Below, piece after piece: positions 1 to 11,753 of a stretch of DNA of 64,000 nt. The stretch spans positions 238,459,741 to 238,523,740 of the forward strand of contig CM041465.1 of the NCBI GenBank assembly GCA_023213395.1. The letters are read 5' to 3'. The notes beneath the pieces were generated by a model, which did no database searches, was not told the DNA's origin, and saw only the letters and a program-made list of their open reading frames with translations. The stretch comes from Cycas panzhihuaensis. Its lineage: Eukaryota > Cycadophyta. A program made the translations under genes and the position numbers. The first letter of the stretch is position 1; the number at the start of each line of letters is the position of its first letter.

Positions 1-745
1 GAGGCACCTGTGGCTGGCGGAGAGCCAGGAGGGGAGGATGCCGCACGATCAGAGGAGCCAGTAGCCACAACAGGTGAGACCTAACCTTTTCCTGAGTCAT
101 TTGGCATCCAGATAGATATTTAGTTTGATTTGATTATGGTATATGGTGAGATATATACTGACACATGGCATGTTGCATTCGTAGGTGCAGTAGAGATCCG
201 GAGACTGATAGAGGCTGTGGTGAGGGAGATATTCCCTCAGGTGTATGCAGAGGGGCAACCACCCATCCAGGTAGGAGATGAGCCTAGAGTGGCAGGTGCC
301 CACACAGAGGCATTCGCCCCATTGGTGAGGGCGAGGGACATATGGGCTACAGAGTCCCAAGAGCACGTGACATCCCGGGGATGACTGCAGCAGGAGAGGG
401 ATGATGCGAGATGCGAGAGGGATGAGCTACGCAGACAGGTGGAGGCTCTAGAGGCACAGGGCGGAGCAGGTGGAGATGCTGAGAGCAGAACCCAACTAGC
501 AGTAATCATAGAGCATCTCAGGGTGACAGAGGAAGCACTCAGAGGGGAGAGGGATCGTATCCAGGCCTGATACGATCAGCTGGTAGTGCAGATGGTGTCA
601 AGGTCAAGCCGGAGTAGGACACATACCGACACGGCGACGACGACCACGAGACAAGGAGAGCGAGGCGGGTAGCTCGCGGAGGCCCAAGAGGTGCCTCAGA
701 GGCATGTGGTCCCCAGGAGAGGGATCATAGAGACCAGGAGATAGT
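1..745 (+). pseudogene. Antisense PMD-type gene of element 1, C-terminal part (exon 1 end, intron, exon 2)
   Basis: Convergent to pol. The end of the upstream exon is at 1-73, a GT-AG intron at 74-184 and the last exon at 185 to about 745. The last exon encodes a charged, probably helical region with Glu/Arg/Gln-rich stretches (about 185-600) and a Ser/Arg/Thr-rich tail. Two internal stops (384 and about 570) fit single changes of a Trp and an Arg codon, because the frame stays coding-like on both sides. Homologous stretches occur at 43967-44530 and 55883-56580. The PMD-like half itself is off the left edge. PMD assignment rests on the fuller copy at 42640. Confidence 0.75.
74..184 (+). other. 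Spliceosomal intron in the antisense gene (element 1)
   Basis: Donor CAG|GTGAGAC and acceptor TTCGTAG|GTGCAG bound a T-rich 111-base stretch between two coding-like segments. The same position carries a GT-AG stretch in element 2 (43858-43966) and element E (55752-55882). The intron sequence is less conserved than its flanks, as expected of an intron. No transcript evidence is available here. Confidence 0.7.
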
Positions 746-1440
746 ACCCCAGGAGCGGGGTAGCAGTAGAGTAGGATATATACATATGATTTTGACAGGG
801 GAAAGCACGGGCCTCCAAGGGGTCATATATAGGATCATATGATTGTAACCCCCCTGTAAGGACACCGGCTTCCCAGATGTATGATGTGACATAATTTTTG
901 GATGTATATATATATATATATCTGGTGATTGGAACCCCATTTAGACATGAGATGCTATGTATGATGTATCATGTGTGGATGACATGTATGTTTATTTTGT
1001 TAGTTATAAATGTTATGCTGTAGATATTTTATGTTATGAATATTTTATTGTATGATGCACATGTTCCCTTCCATATATGGCTATATGTCTAACAGGAGCA
1101 CACATACACGTCATGAATGAAGATGATGGAGAGGTGTGAGGTTAGAGGATAAAGCGGCATACACGTCTATGAGAGAGCATAGTAGAATATGCGAAGGAAA
1201 TGACAGACAAGAAAGAGGAGTGACGATGCTCCCAAGCATCCTCCTGATTGGGGCATGCCCAAGCAAGATGACAAAAGGTTCCTGAGAGGGTATGGGAATG
1301 CGTGTTCCGCGGAAGGAACTGGAATGAAGGAGAAGGATCCATCTTAAATTGCCATTCTACCCGTAGTTGGGGAGAATGGGGACAACCTAAGATGGTATTT
1401 TAGGCTCATTTCGGAGTAGGGCAAAGATATCGCCAAAAGA
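746..1440. other. Spacer between the convergent antisense gene and pol of element 1
   Basis: Non-coding. A block at about 797-900, running from a GGGAAAGCACGGGCCTCC motif to a CGGCTTCCCA motif, recurs in element 2 (44605-44700) and, more decayed, in E (56640-56730). A short TA repeat sits at about 906-921. A second conserved stretch at 1068-1375 matches element 2 at 44838-45120. Both transcripts, antisense gene and pol, should end here, so 3' processing signals for both strands are likely. That function is inferred. Confidence 0.6.
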
Positions 1441-2560
1441 TCACACATAAAACTTTTTAAGGAATTTCCCATTAACAGCTTTCTCAAATTCAAGCCCTTC
1501 TAGGGTGGCTGTCCTCTAGGCACCATTACCGAGGGATTCGATAATGACGAAAGGACCAACCCATCGGGGTTTGAATTTGGTCAAGCGATCATGGAGATAC
1601 TCAAGCTTGAGGACGTGGTCCCCAGGAAGCAAAGGGCAGGAATGAAGATGTTTATCATAGGCCCTTTATGAGTGGGTTTTGGATGCCAGGTTAGCCTGAT
1701 AAGTGGCTAAACATCTCTCATCCAAAGATTTGAGGTCCAGCAGGCGAGCCTGACGGATCGACTCTTTGTCGATGAAACCTCGAAGGGAGACTCACAAGGA
1801 AGGAATCTCTACCTCCAATGAGTACCGCCTCGATCAGAGACCAAGGAGAACGGGGTCATTCCCGTGGTAGAACAGATAGAGGTGCAGTAAGCCCACAAGG
1901 CGAAAGGCAACTGAAGGTGCTAATCCTTTTGGGATTGAGCAACGGTTTTCTTGAGAATGTTGACATGAGTCTTATTAAAAGACTCCACTTGGCCATTTGC
2001 CTGAGGGTAGTAAGGGGAGGAAGTCTTGTGAGAAATTTTGAACTTCTCACAAAGCTCATCTATCTCCTTATTACAGAAAGGAGTTCCGTTATCCGTGATT
2101 AGGACGTCTGGAATTCCAAAACGGCAAATGATATGCTGGTAAATGAATGTAGCAATCACTTTACCAGGGGTAGCGATCGAGGGAATGGCCTCTGCCCATT
2201 TGGTAAAATACTCTGTGGTAGTCAAGATAAACTTATGCTGCGACGACGAAGGCGGGGAGATAGCCCCAATGAGGTCTAGTCCCCACTGAGTAAAAGGCCA
2301 TGGCGAAATAATGGGGTGCAGGGCCTCAGAAGGTACATGGGAAATATTGGCATGTTCCTGACATCACCGACATTTTAGAGCAAAGGCGTGAGCATCTTTA
2401 AAGAGGGACAGCCAGAAATAACTCATGCAAAGGATCCTCTAAGCCATAGACTGGCCCCCAAAGTGACCTCCACAAATACCATGGTGGCATTCGTGAAGTA
2501 CCTGGTCAGCTTCGTCGATAGTGACGTAGCAGAGGAGGATCCCATCAAAGGACCTCTTGT
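1441..2560 (-). pseudogene. Integrase of element 1
   Basis: This integrase would insert the cDNA into chromosomes. On the minus strand a zinc-binding H2C2 region (about 2350-2520, with HHGICGGHF) is followed by the catalytic core (about 1920-2300) with FTKWAEA, TDNGTPF and a Glu in GQVESFNK, then a C-terminal domain containing LKLEYLHDRLTKF and WVGPF. The frame ends at a TGA at 1441-1443. The usual first catalytic Asp (DYFTKW) is Glu here (EYFTKW), as in elements 2 and E. A stop in the zinc-binding segment and frame changes around 1920 show that it is broken. Confidence 0.88.
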
Positions 2561-2639
2561 ACAATACCTCATCTACGAGGAGGTATTGCCTGGTAGAAGT
2601 CTGGATACGAGATCTAACTTTGCTACTGGCGTCGGGGCG

Positions 2640-4060
2640 GTATTGCTGCTGTGTAAGATACCGCACTATGTCACCATACCACTCATAGTCGACGAGTGGA
2701 TGAGGAGAGGTTCCCTGAATCGTCAAGATAGACTCATCGGGGAGAGAGTCGTCAATGGGAGCACCAAAGGAGTTAGGGATAGGGGCGTCCGTGAGTTGCT
2801 CTGCCACTATCATTTCCTTCTTTGATTTCCGGTTAACAATATGGAGGTCGAATTCTTGGAGTAGAACGGCCCAACGACCAGCCCTACCCGTCAAATACGA
2901 ATGAGTTAGCAAGTATCGCAAGGGATCGGATTGAACGATCACCTTGGTGGTGTTGCTGAGTAAGTAGTGTCTAAACTTCTTGGTCGCATGGACCAAGGAG
3001 AGGCACTCCTTCTCGGCAGGGGAACAGTTAAGCTCAGCAGCCACGAGGGTGTGACTAATGAAATATATAGCTCTCTCAGTTCTTGAGTCATCCTCCTGAG
3101 CTAGCATAGCGCCTAAGGATTCGTCAATCACCGAGGTGTTAGGACAAAGGGCCTATCGAATCGAGGAGGCGCTAACATAGGAGCGGAAGCTAGGGCTTCC
3201 TTAAGTCCTTCAAAGGCCTTTTGGTTCTTGTCAAACCAGGCAAAAGGAGCTACCTTCTTCAATAGGTTCGTGAGGGGTTTAGCGCTCACGGCGAAATTAG
3301 CTAAGAAGCGCCTAAGAAAACCAAGCCTCCCTAGAAACGACTTAATCTGTCGTTGAGTTCTAGGTGGCGCCATGTCAAGGATTGCACTGACCTTGTCAGG
3401 GTCAATCTGAATTCCTTGTTTAGATACAAGGAAACCAAGGAGTTTACCCGAGGTAACGGCAAACACACACTTAAGCAGATTTAGACTGACGTGATACTTG
3501 CAGCATCGTGAGAAGATGGCGCGCAAGTCAGATGGGTGATGGGCCCTGACATGGGAGAGACCCATCATATCGTCCATGAAGACCTCCAATGTGCTATCAA
3601 TGAGGTCATAGAAAATGAAATGCATGGCTCTTTGGTAAGTAGCACCTACATTCTTAAGGCCAAAGGGCATCACATTGTAGGTGAAGGTACCCCAAGGAGT
3701 AGTGAAGGCTGTCTTATAGCAGTCTTCGGGAGAAATCTAAATTTGGTTATAGCCGGACAAGCTATCCATTAGGGACATAACTTCAAATCCGGTGGTGTGA
3801 TCAATAATTTGATCGGGGAAGGGTAACGGGAAATTGTCCTTGGGACAAGCATTATTAATGTCACGAAAATCAACACATATATGGATTGCCCCGTTCTTTT
3901 TAGTAACGGGGATAATGTTGGAGACCCACTTAGGATAGTCAATGGAAGTGATAAGCCCAGCATCCAGGAGCTTCTCAACCTCCATATTGACGGCGGTAGA
4001 GAGCTTCGTGTGAAGGGGACACTGCTTCTAGTGCACAGGGCGGGCGCTAGGAATGGTGGT
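2640..4060 (-). pseudogene. Reverse transcriptase and RNase H of element 1
   Basis: RT fingers and palm are at about 3270-4020: LLDAGLITSIDYPKWVSNI, a catalytic Asp in MSLMDSLSGYNQI, PFGLKNVGATYQ and the catalytic pair in VFMDDMMG. The connection segment continues with SFLGRLGFLRRF. The gypsy-type RNase H follows at about 2820-3170, with IDESLGAMLAQEDD, YFISHTL and a Glu in SPAEKECLSL. A stop after the SGYNQI motif and a frameshift near 3130 interrupt it. The conserved residues seen are otherwise intact, so decay is moderate. Order and motifs are diagnostic of Ty3/gypsy. Confidence 0.92.
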
Positions 4061-5056
4061 GAGGTTATGAGTGACAGTAGAGGGGTCGATTCCCTTCATG
4101 TCAGCATAATCCCATGCAAACATGTCTCGGAACTCTTGGAACAGAAGGGAGTACTCCCTTATCTCAGCAGGGGAACATTCCAACTTAACCTTAATGACCT
4201 TGCCTGGGGCCAAGACTATGTCTTGGGTTGCTCCCATGCACATGGCATTGCCCTCCTCAAAGTAGAGAGGGGCGAGGTCAACAGGAGGAGGAGAAATAGG
4301 AGACGGGATCGGATTGGCAAGTGTGGATCTGATCGTGAGGATCTTCTGGTGACCAAGCCTATGGTGACCAGAAGATAAGTTGGACACAAAACCTACTAGA
4401 TGCTTAAGCAAGGCTTCGTCATCCTCGAAGTAATCCACCCCATGGATGACCTTATTTCGAGTAGAGGAAGCACTGGAGGGAGTAAGAGCAACGGGACTTT
4501 GATGGTCATCGGGTTTCTCAACTTCCTCGCGGGATTCTGAAGGAAAGCCAAGAAGGGGCTCCTCGGAAGGAGCGAAAGGCAATTCTTTAAAGTCATTACC
4601 TACGAGGGGTAATGAAGAAGGAGAACTGATGACGAGCAGATCAACATGAGCGATGAAGTGTGACATGCATAAATAGCTAGCCTCACCAACGAGAGAGATT
4701 CCAGACGGGGATCTAAAATGAGACGGATGCGATCTATTGGCGCAGAGGAAAAAGATAGGGTGAAGGCAATCCTCGTCTTCGTCGTGTGACTCTTCGTCAC
4801 TAAACAAGGCAAGGTACCTATAACTCCCAATGCCAATAGGGGTGAACCGCGTGAGACTAGGGGAAGAAGATACGGGATCTTCTTTGGATGGGTTAGGTAT
4901 ACCAATAGAGCAGGCTGAGGCATGCGTGGAAGGACCTTGATTTGCTGAACTGGTGGAACGAGTTTATTTGGTGAATGAGCGTTTGCGGGGAATCACTCTC
5001 ATCCATCCGTCATGGATGAATTTAAGTTGTCCCCAAAGAGTCGAGCACACAGCTCC
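4028..5056 (-). pseudogene. Protease-RT linker of element 1 pol
   Basis: About 1 kb of coding-like minus-strand sequence lies between protease and RT. Its distal half has motifs usual just upstream of Tat-type RT: FRDMFAWDYADMKGIDPS and a Leu-rich stretch after it. The part nearer the protease is Ser/Pro/Glu-rich, varies between copies (compare 47805-48850) and has no recognised domain. Frame changes occur near 4600 and 4800. Confidence 0.7.
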
Positions 5057-5460
5057 CATTTAGTCGAGCCATGGACGACCTAGAAGGAGGTTGTAGTCAA
5101 CATCAATGTCGAGGACTACAATGTCAGCAAGAATAGTCTTACCCTCAAGGGTAAGTGGAATCGCGATAGATCCCAAAGGGGTCTTCTCGCTACTATCATA
5201 ACCTTGGCATCGCCATGGAACAGGTTCTAAGGTGGAGATACCAAGCTCTTGCATGACACGCAAAGGCATGGCGTTGATAGAAGAACCGTTGTTGACAACA
5301 GTCCTTCGAAGGGCACAATTGAGTGTATCGATAGTGATAGTGAATGGGAAGTTCCACTGACATTCCCTTTCACTGGTGGGAGGAAGATCTTTAGGATCAA
5401 ATGAGATAACGGGTCCACAACCTTGGGTGACGCCCAAAGCATGGATAGGCACATCACTCG
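5057..5460 (-). pseudogene. Aspartic protease of element 1
   Basis: This is a retropepsin-like segment that would process the polyprotein. The active-site strand reads VVNNGSSINAMPL where Tat-type elements have V-D-N-G-S, so the catalytic Asp appears as Asn, probably inactivating. Element 2 (MDNGS at about 49090) and E (VDNSS at about 61490) keep the Asp. Downstream, LLLGRPWLD (about 5060-5085) matches the C-terminal LGRPWL motif of the family. Confidence 0.85.
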
Positions 5461-5488
5461 ATCCTAAAGCTTCCAGGAGGAGGGCCCA

Positions 5489-8160
5489 CTACTTGGGATA
5501 ACTCCTCAAAATGTCCATCAAGGACATCCTTGTAGCGACAGTATGAAGCTCGTCCACGATGGAGAAGGGATTACCCTTCGTGGTAGGCTGGGTAAGTGCT
5601 CTTCGGAAATTGTAACAACCTGGGCGTACAGGAATAGCCTTGGGAAGGAGAGGTATTTCTAGAGGAAGGTTCTCTGGAAGAGGGTCAGAAGGAGCAGAAG
5701 AACAAGAAGCTCCTGCTGCTTCCTTGGTGGCTTGAGATCGCGTAAGGGCGTAAGTAGGAGTTGCTTCAAGCAACTGGATCACCTTCTTCCCCTTATTCAG
5801 GGGTCGTGAAGGTGACGGGGTGCGATGGCTAGGAGAATGAGAGGAGGAAGACGAGTTCCAGGCACCCTTCCCTTTGTCACGGGAAGGATGGGGATTGGGC
5901 GATCTTCCTCGGTTTCGGTTGCTCTTGGTTTGGGTGCTGCAATTATGTTCCCCATGTTTAGGGAACGGATCCTTGTGAACTGGTTGGTCCAAATTAGGCC
6001 TTGAGGCCCGTTTGGGGGAAGAGTCATGTCGAGGGGCATCCTTAGGATGCTAGACCCTACAACGCGAATCATCGTGAAAGCACTCCCCATGAATGGAGCA
6101 CCACTTCTTCTCAAGCGGAGGGTCTGACCTTCTCGCTTGAGAGGACTGGGCATTTCCATTCATAGGGAGAGGAGCTTGGGTTGTTTGTTGGACTTGTTTA
6201 TTGGATGTAGGGGATGAAGGAGCTTGAAGCTTGATTTCCTTCATCGTATGCTCGAATGAACGTATGGCTGATGTGAGAGGGTCTAAAGTCCTCTCAGTCG
6301 GATGAGAGGAAGACCGGGTAGGTTGTGAAGGTTTGGTATCCTTAGTTGGGGGTGGTGCCTCACGACGTTGTGAGGGCTTAAGAGGTTTCTTGAGACCAGC
6401 TTGGATCTCAATAGCCTCCAATGCCAAACACTTGGCGATCACGGAGTCACATGTGGTCACCCCCATCTTGAGGACTTCCACATGAACTTCACGACGAAGT
6501 GCGTTGATGAAAAGGTCTCGCTTCAACTCCTCGGGCAATGTTGCCTTAGTGGAGTGAAGCAAGTCATGAAATCGCCACATAAAGTCACGATTCATTTCAT
6601 CGTGACCTTGTTTAAGGGAAAGAAGTGACTTTATTCCACTCTCGAATGGACGAGCTACATCAAAATAGTTGATGAACTCGTCCACCAATTGCTGGAATGA
6701 ATGGATAGAATGGATAGGGAGATGGTAGAACCACTTGAGGGCGTCACCCTGCAAGGATTATGGGAATAATTTTATTAAAATGTGGTCGTAAGCCCAGTAA
6801 TCAATGTATACCATAGAAAAACTATGCACATGCTCCGCCGGGTCTTGCGATGAAGTTCCGTCGAATCTAGGAACTTCAAGGGGATGAGGCGGCAGATTGG
6901 TTCTTAACGCCTCAATGGATAGAGGTGTTGACCTAAAATCCATGAAGGGGCATACCCTTACGTAGACCATAGGGTCAATGAATGTCGTATTAGGTAATGA
7001 ACAAGGAGCGGATGGGGGTGGAACACCCATCCCTCCTTGAGGAAACGTCCCCTCCTGAGAAGAGGCATGGGGGTAGGTGCCTTGGAAGGGAGTCGGGTTC
7101 CCTTGTGAAGGCACAACAAATGGGATTGCGTTGGACGACAGGCAAGACGGATGTGGAACCGGGTTTTGCCCATATGGGCCACCTGTAGGGGGAGCGACCC
7201 CATATGGGTGTAGCGGATCCACCCCATAAACCGGGAGACGACTTCCTCTACCCTGCCCCCAAGGTTGAAAAGTGTACCCTAGGGGAGTGTAGAAGGAAGC
7301 ACCAACGTGTTGGTTTTGAGAGTGTGTGGGAGCGGGTCCCACATGACTAGTAGTCAAAAGGCTAGTAGGACCGACATGCCTACTAGGAACGGTATGCGCC
7401 ACATTAAGGGATGGCACATTAGTTTGGTTTGGGATGGGTATGCTAACCTTCAGTTGAGGGAAAGACACACCACGGGGAGATCCCAAAATAATAGGACCTC
7501 GATGAGAAATGGAAGGCGCAACACGTGAATAGGAAAGGAGCGGGACACATGCGTAGGCACAAAGGGATTCGTTGTCAAAGGAAGAGTAGATGAGGATGAG
7601 GCATGCGGGGGAGGAGCGGAAGAAGAAGAGGCTCCTCCACAAAGAGCACCCTCAAGCCATCCAGGACGTGGTTGGAAACATGCCACACGGTGACACTCGT
7701 TGAGAGCTTCAACTACGTCGACAGGAGGGGTTCCTACATACTCGTAAGAGGTAATTGGGACCTCGAACAAGGTAGGTCCCTCGGGGTGCTCCTCATAAGA
7801 GTCACCGATTATATGGCAAGTCTCAAGAGGAGCGGATCCTTCTACCAAGATGGGTAGAGGGATGGACATCGAGTGAGAGATGTTGGTCACTTGGGTAGTA
7901 AAGGGGTTCATCACCCTCTTGGGTGGACCCGGGAATAGAGGAAGGAAAAGCATGGGTTTCTAAGGTTGAAGTGTGGTAGGCCCAATCAGAAGAGTATCCC
8001 TCCATAGTCAGATCAGAATCTGACAAAGGAAGAGGGTGATACTCGGGGTCTTCTAATAATGGAGGTAGACCACGCAAGCGACGAGAGAAGTATCGCATGC
8101 AAGATCGACCAACAATGTTAGGGAAAAAGAGAGGGCGATAAGGCACATGCGTTGGGGGAT
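5489..8160 (-). pseudogene. gag of element 1
   Basis: Gag forms the virus-like particle. The N-terminal third (about 7450-8150) is acidic and Ser/Pro-rich. A Pro/Gly/Tyr-rich linker follows, then the capsid-like core (about 6450-6930) with PRFDGTSSQDPAEH, DALKWFYHLP and a FINYFDVARPFE stretch, as in Retrotrans_gag. A degenerate zinc knuckle (WCSIHGECFHDDSRC) is at about 6055-6110. A basic, Ser-rich segment (5489-5992) links to the protease. A stop in the core near 6756 and frameshifts near 7500 and 7900 break it. The true start codon is not clear. Confidence 0.88.
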
Positions 8161-8239
8161 GCCCAACATAGAGATCGAAATAGGTATAAAAGGATCATAG
8201 AAAGGTAGCAAAACCAACGGAAGAGAGTGGAAACTAGCT

Positions 8240-8256
8240 CCCTCATCGGCGCCCCC
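8240..8256 (-). other. Probable primer-binding site of element 1
   Basis: Four bases inside the 5' LTR end, the minus strand reads TGGGGGCGCCGATGAGG. The TGG start and GGCGCCG core resemble sites complementary to plant tRNA-Asp, but the match is incomplete. The equivalent stretches in elements 0 (11724-11740) and 2 (52041-52056) have drifted, so the tRNA remains uncertain. Confidence 0.5.
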
Positions 8257-8260
8257 AAAG

Positions 8261-10968
8261 TGGACGCTGCCTACAGGATAGCTACCTAACTAAATAGGTG
8301 TGGTAAGAGCGGTTGATAATGTGATCGAGAAAGATACCTATAAGTAGGGTAATTACCACACAGGGTGCCCCGTGCACCAGAGCGCGAGTTCAGGACCTGC
8401 AATGGAATGTGGCTACCAAAGGGTGATCCTCTACCACTTCGAACAAAGGATGAGGAGGCGTAGGGTTAGCCTAGGTTGACCTAAGGGAAGGATCCTCCCA
8501 CCCTCAGATGGCCGGAAGGGAAAGGGGAGGAGCCTTCAAGGGTTTCCCTAAAGCAACGGGAAATGAAGAAGGATAGGCAAACAACTGGCCTATAGACGGG
8601 GTCACTTTGGTTCTCCAGTGAAGCGGGGAACCAAAGGAAAGTAAGAGGGATGATCCAAGAAGATGGATCGAGGTGCGCCTAAGCAAACCGACTGGGCAAT
8701 ACGAGTAATACGGAGGGCAAGAAGCTCGCGCAACTAGGACAGAAAGGAAAGGTGAAAAGGAGTGGTTCCTATGACCTTTTCCTATGGGTAGCAGAGATGC
8801 ATGCAATAAAACAAATAAAACGTAAACCGAAAGCAAAGTTAAGTTTCCCTTTCGATCTCCAATGTGCTAATTACTAAGAAGGAATTCAAAAGGAAAGAGT
8901 AGTAGGGTGGAGTGAGGCATGCACCTGGACCGAGGGCGTATGTGACGAGGGCCTTCCCGAGGGGCACCAAACTACTCCACGAGGTGCATCGGATGTGAGG
9001 CATCGCGACGGATTGGAAAGAGGGGCTCCCTTACCTTCCCTGGAAAAATGCTAAAGTACAATACCAAGGAAAAAAAGAACCAAATACTGGTGACTAAGGA
9101 AGTATGAAAGTACAACATGCGTAGGAGCACTTACCGACAACGGAACGAGCAGAAAATACCTTTTGCGCTCTCCAAGCACCTGCAAGCAATGGTAACCTCC
9201 CCCTATCTGGAGAAAGGGTACTAACATGCAATGACGAAATCCTAACAATACATGTCTATGTAATACAAATATGAACTTAAACACATATATGTTAGCATCA
9301 ACACAACGATGATAGTGTATAAAAGAGGGCAACCAAAGTGAAAGGAAAGTAACCGATAAGCCTTAGAGTGGCCCACCTCTTGCAAAGAACACCCTAACCT
9401 CCCCCCAAAAGACACAAGGCAGTGACGGCAAGGCCAAGAGAGATGGCTCGAAATAGTAGCAAAGGGGTGAAGAGGAGCCAAAGAGGGCCTACGGCGAACC
9501 GGGGTGCTATGGAGAGCAAACCGGGCTGCTGGGAAAAGAGTTAGACAAGGATAAGCGGTCGGGGCTTGTGTAAGTTGCCCAAACCTAAACCTAAGCCCTC
9601 AAACCAGTGCTGCAACGTGTGACAACACTGATTTCAGTAGCTAAGAGAGGGCCAACAAACCCTTGTTTGAGTGCCAAAGACAACACGAGGTAAGAGAGAA
9701 GATTTGGGGTGCTTAAAGCCACTTGAGGAGCGTGGAAGGTGGTGCGGAATCCACCCAGCTCCTTCCCAAACCCTATGTCAACCCTTAGTACGGCTGCCTT
9801 GAGCAACAAAAGTAGGTAAAAGGCACTATGATAGAGGTAGAATAGCCCAATGAAAAGAAGAAAACAACCCTCATAAAGACAAGCAAGATACAAGCAAGAT
9901 AGAGCATCAATATCACAAGAGAAACAATTCAAATCAATAAATACCTGAGTGGGGGAGGCAAGGAGCTTGCCTTAGCCAAGGGCTGGCAAGGAGAGGCTGA
10001 GAAATCAGCCCAGAACTGTGGTGTAGTAGGTTTGGGACCCTGCTAGCAAAGTTGGAAGGAAAACACCTGCACTTGGAACACTTGAAGACTGCCCGGGGCA
10101 AGAATCTACTGAAATCTCTCCAAGGGGCCCTCTCTAAGGTGTGTGAGGGGTTGGGAAGATGTCTTAGCCACACCGAAGGAGAGCTAGGTGCTAGAGGAGA
10201 GATGCAAGTCCTGTGGTAGCAGCAGGACAGCAGAGAAGAGGAGAGCACAGCTTGGTTTCCTTGAGGAGCAATCCAAAAAGTGAGTCAAAAATTCTCAAAA
10301 ATGAGTAGATCATGCCTTAAGTACCTAACCCAAACCCTAAAGCGAGTGATTAGGGCACGGCTGGGAGAGAGTTAAGTTTTGAGACATATGGAAATTTCTC
10401 AATAAATGCAAAATTACCATGACGGATTTTAAAAAATAAGTTAGAACATTCATACCGCCACAAAATCCGCAGTACCACAGATATTCTAGCGGTACCGTGA
10501 AAATCTCAGTGGTATCAACCCAGAGGCAAAAACAAGCACAGCGGCCGACCTACCAGGCAGATGACAAAAAGAGCCAATAGAGGGCTAAGACACCCACCTG
10601 GGGGTAAACAAGCCAACAAACGGGTCCAAAAGAGCAAAAATAGGGCTCAAACAATGTGGCAAGTCAACGAAACGATGACGGTTCATCACACGGGTGGAGG
10701 TGGTGCAAACCTAGTGGATCTTAGAGTGAGGAGGGCAGATGCGGGAAGTGGAGTGGCCACCAGGGTGCCACACTCGCTAGGAGTGTCCCCCTGCTATAGT
10801 CGTCATAGGCTAAAATAAGTGTAGACGAAGACAAAGTCGCCTACAAAGCCACACACATGCAGACATGCAAGCAAACACTCATCAAATGAAAGCGGTGATA
10901 AGGCAAGAAACATACCTACACTTACCTGAGTCAGTGATTCTGTATCCATTCCCGGAAGCCGGGAAACA
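8261..10968 (-). repeat. 5' LTR of element 1
   Basis: About 2.7 kb, TG...CA. On the minus strand it begins TGTTTCCCGG at 10968 and ends ...GTCCA at 8261. It is collinear with the LTRs at 11754-14504, 38081-40700 and 52069-54679. A degenerate TATA-like stretch (TACTTAAGG, 10315-10323) has an AAACCCTAA motif just upstream (10332-10340), and GGTACC-centred short repeats lie near 10450-10520. It contains no gene. Its partner LTR is off the left edge. Confidence 0.88.
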
Positions 10969-11690
10969 AGGACCATGGCGAGAGATGGGAGGTATGACAT
11001 TCATCCCTAAGATTGGTGTAGGAATGGAGCAGGATGAACACACAGGAATGAAAGGGTTACTCGTAGTAGGAGGGGTAGGTGCAGATAAAGAAGGTGGTAA
11101 AGGAGCAGATGAAGAAGATGCTCCACCATGCAAAACATCTTCAAACCACTTAGGACACGATTGAAGACAACCTGCTCGAAAGCACTCACTAATAGCTTTG
11201 ACCACGTTAGCGGGAGGGGTATCTACGCGACCGTAAGAAGTGGATGGGACCTTGAATAATGTAGACCCCTCAGGGCGCTCCTCGTAAGAATCACCAATCG
11301 AATGGTGGACCTTAAGAAAAAGTGGGTCTTCTACCGCATGGGTAGAAGGATGGATGTCAAGGGGGTGATGTTGGTCGTTCGGGTAGAAAAGAGGATCGTT
11401 ACCCTATTTGGTGGATCTTGGAATGGATGCAGGGAATTCATGAGTTCCTGATGCAAATGCGTGATAGGCCCAATTGGAAGGGTATCCTTCCATGGTCAAA
11501 TTAGAATCTAACGATGAAAGAGGATGATACTCGGGATCTTGTAACAATGGAGGTAAACCATGTAAGCAACGAGAAAAATATCATATACAAAGCTTACCAA
11601 CACTTTAGAAGAAGGAAAGAGCCATAAGGAGTGCACGTTGGGGGCTGCCCAACGAAGGAGATAAAGTGAAAGGAACCACTAGAAGGTAGT
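10969..11690 (-). pseudogene. gag N-terminal fragment of element 0
   Basis: Minus-strand coding-like sequence matches the N-terminal part of gag in elements 1 and 2: an acidic region, EAISECFR-like text (AISECFRAGCL), then a Ser/Ala/Pro-rich linker. The fragment stops at the LTR of element 1. Frameshifts near 11200 and 11400 show decay. Confidence 0.8.
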
Positions 11691-11753
11691 AATACTAACA
11701 AAAAGGGATGAAGACTAGCTCCCTTACTGGCAAGTCCCCAATATGGTTACAAG

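Larger units (their letters stand above)
1..10968 (-). mobile_element. Element 1: Ty3/gypsy (Tat/Ogre-like) LTR retrotransposon, 3' end outside window
   Basis: Read on the minus strand the order is 5' LTR (8261-10968), primer-binding site, gag, protease, RT, RNase H, integrase, then a convergent gene on the plus strand that runs out of the window at position 1. Protease-RT-RNase H-integrase order marks Ty3/gypsy. The antisense gene, and an aRNH in sister copies, point to the Tat/Ogre branch. By comparison with element 2, about 6-7 kb of the 3' end (rest of the antisense gene, aRNH, PPT, 3' LTR) should lie to the left. The right LTR edge abuts gag-like sequence of element 0, so element 1 is the younger insertion. 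Stops and frameshifts in gag and pol indicate a dead copy. Confidence 0.9.

Noticed and set aside
97-509. Minus-strand open frames over the antisense gene in elements 1 and 2
   Set aside because: They are shadows of the plus-strand exon. They lack family motifs and are not conserved between copies.
1818-2102. Plus-strand open frames inside gag-pol (for example 1818, 2388, 3881, 47301)
   Set aside because: They lie opposite integrase, RT or linker coding sequence with clear motifs, and their own translations show none.
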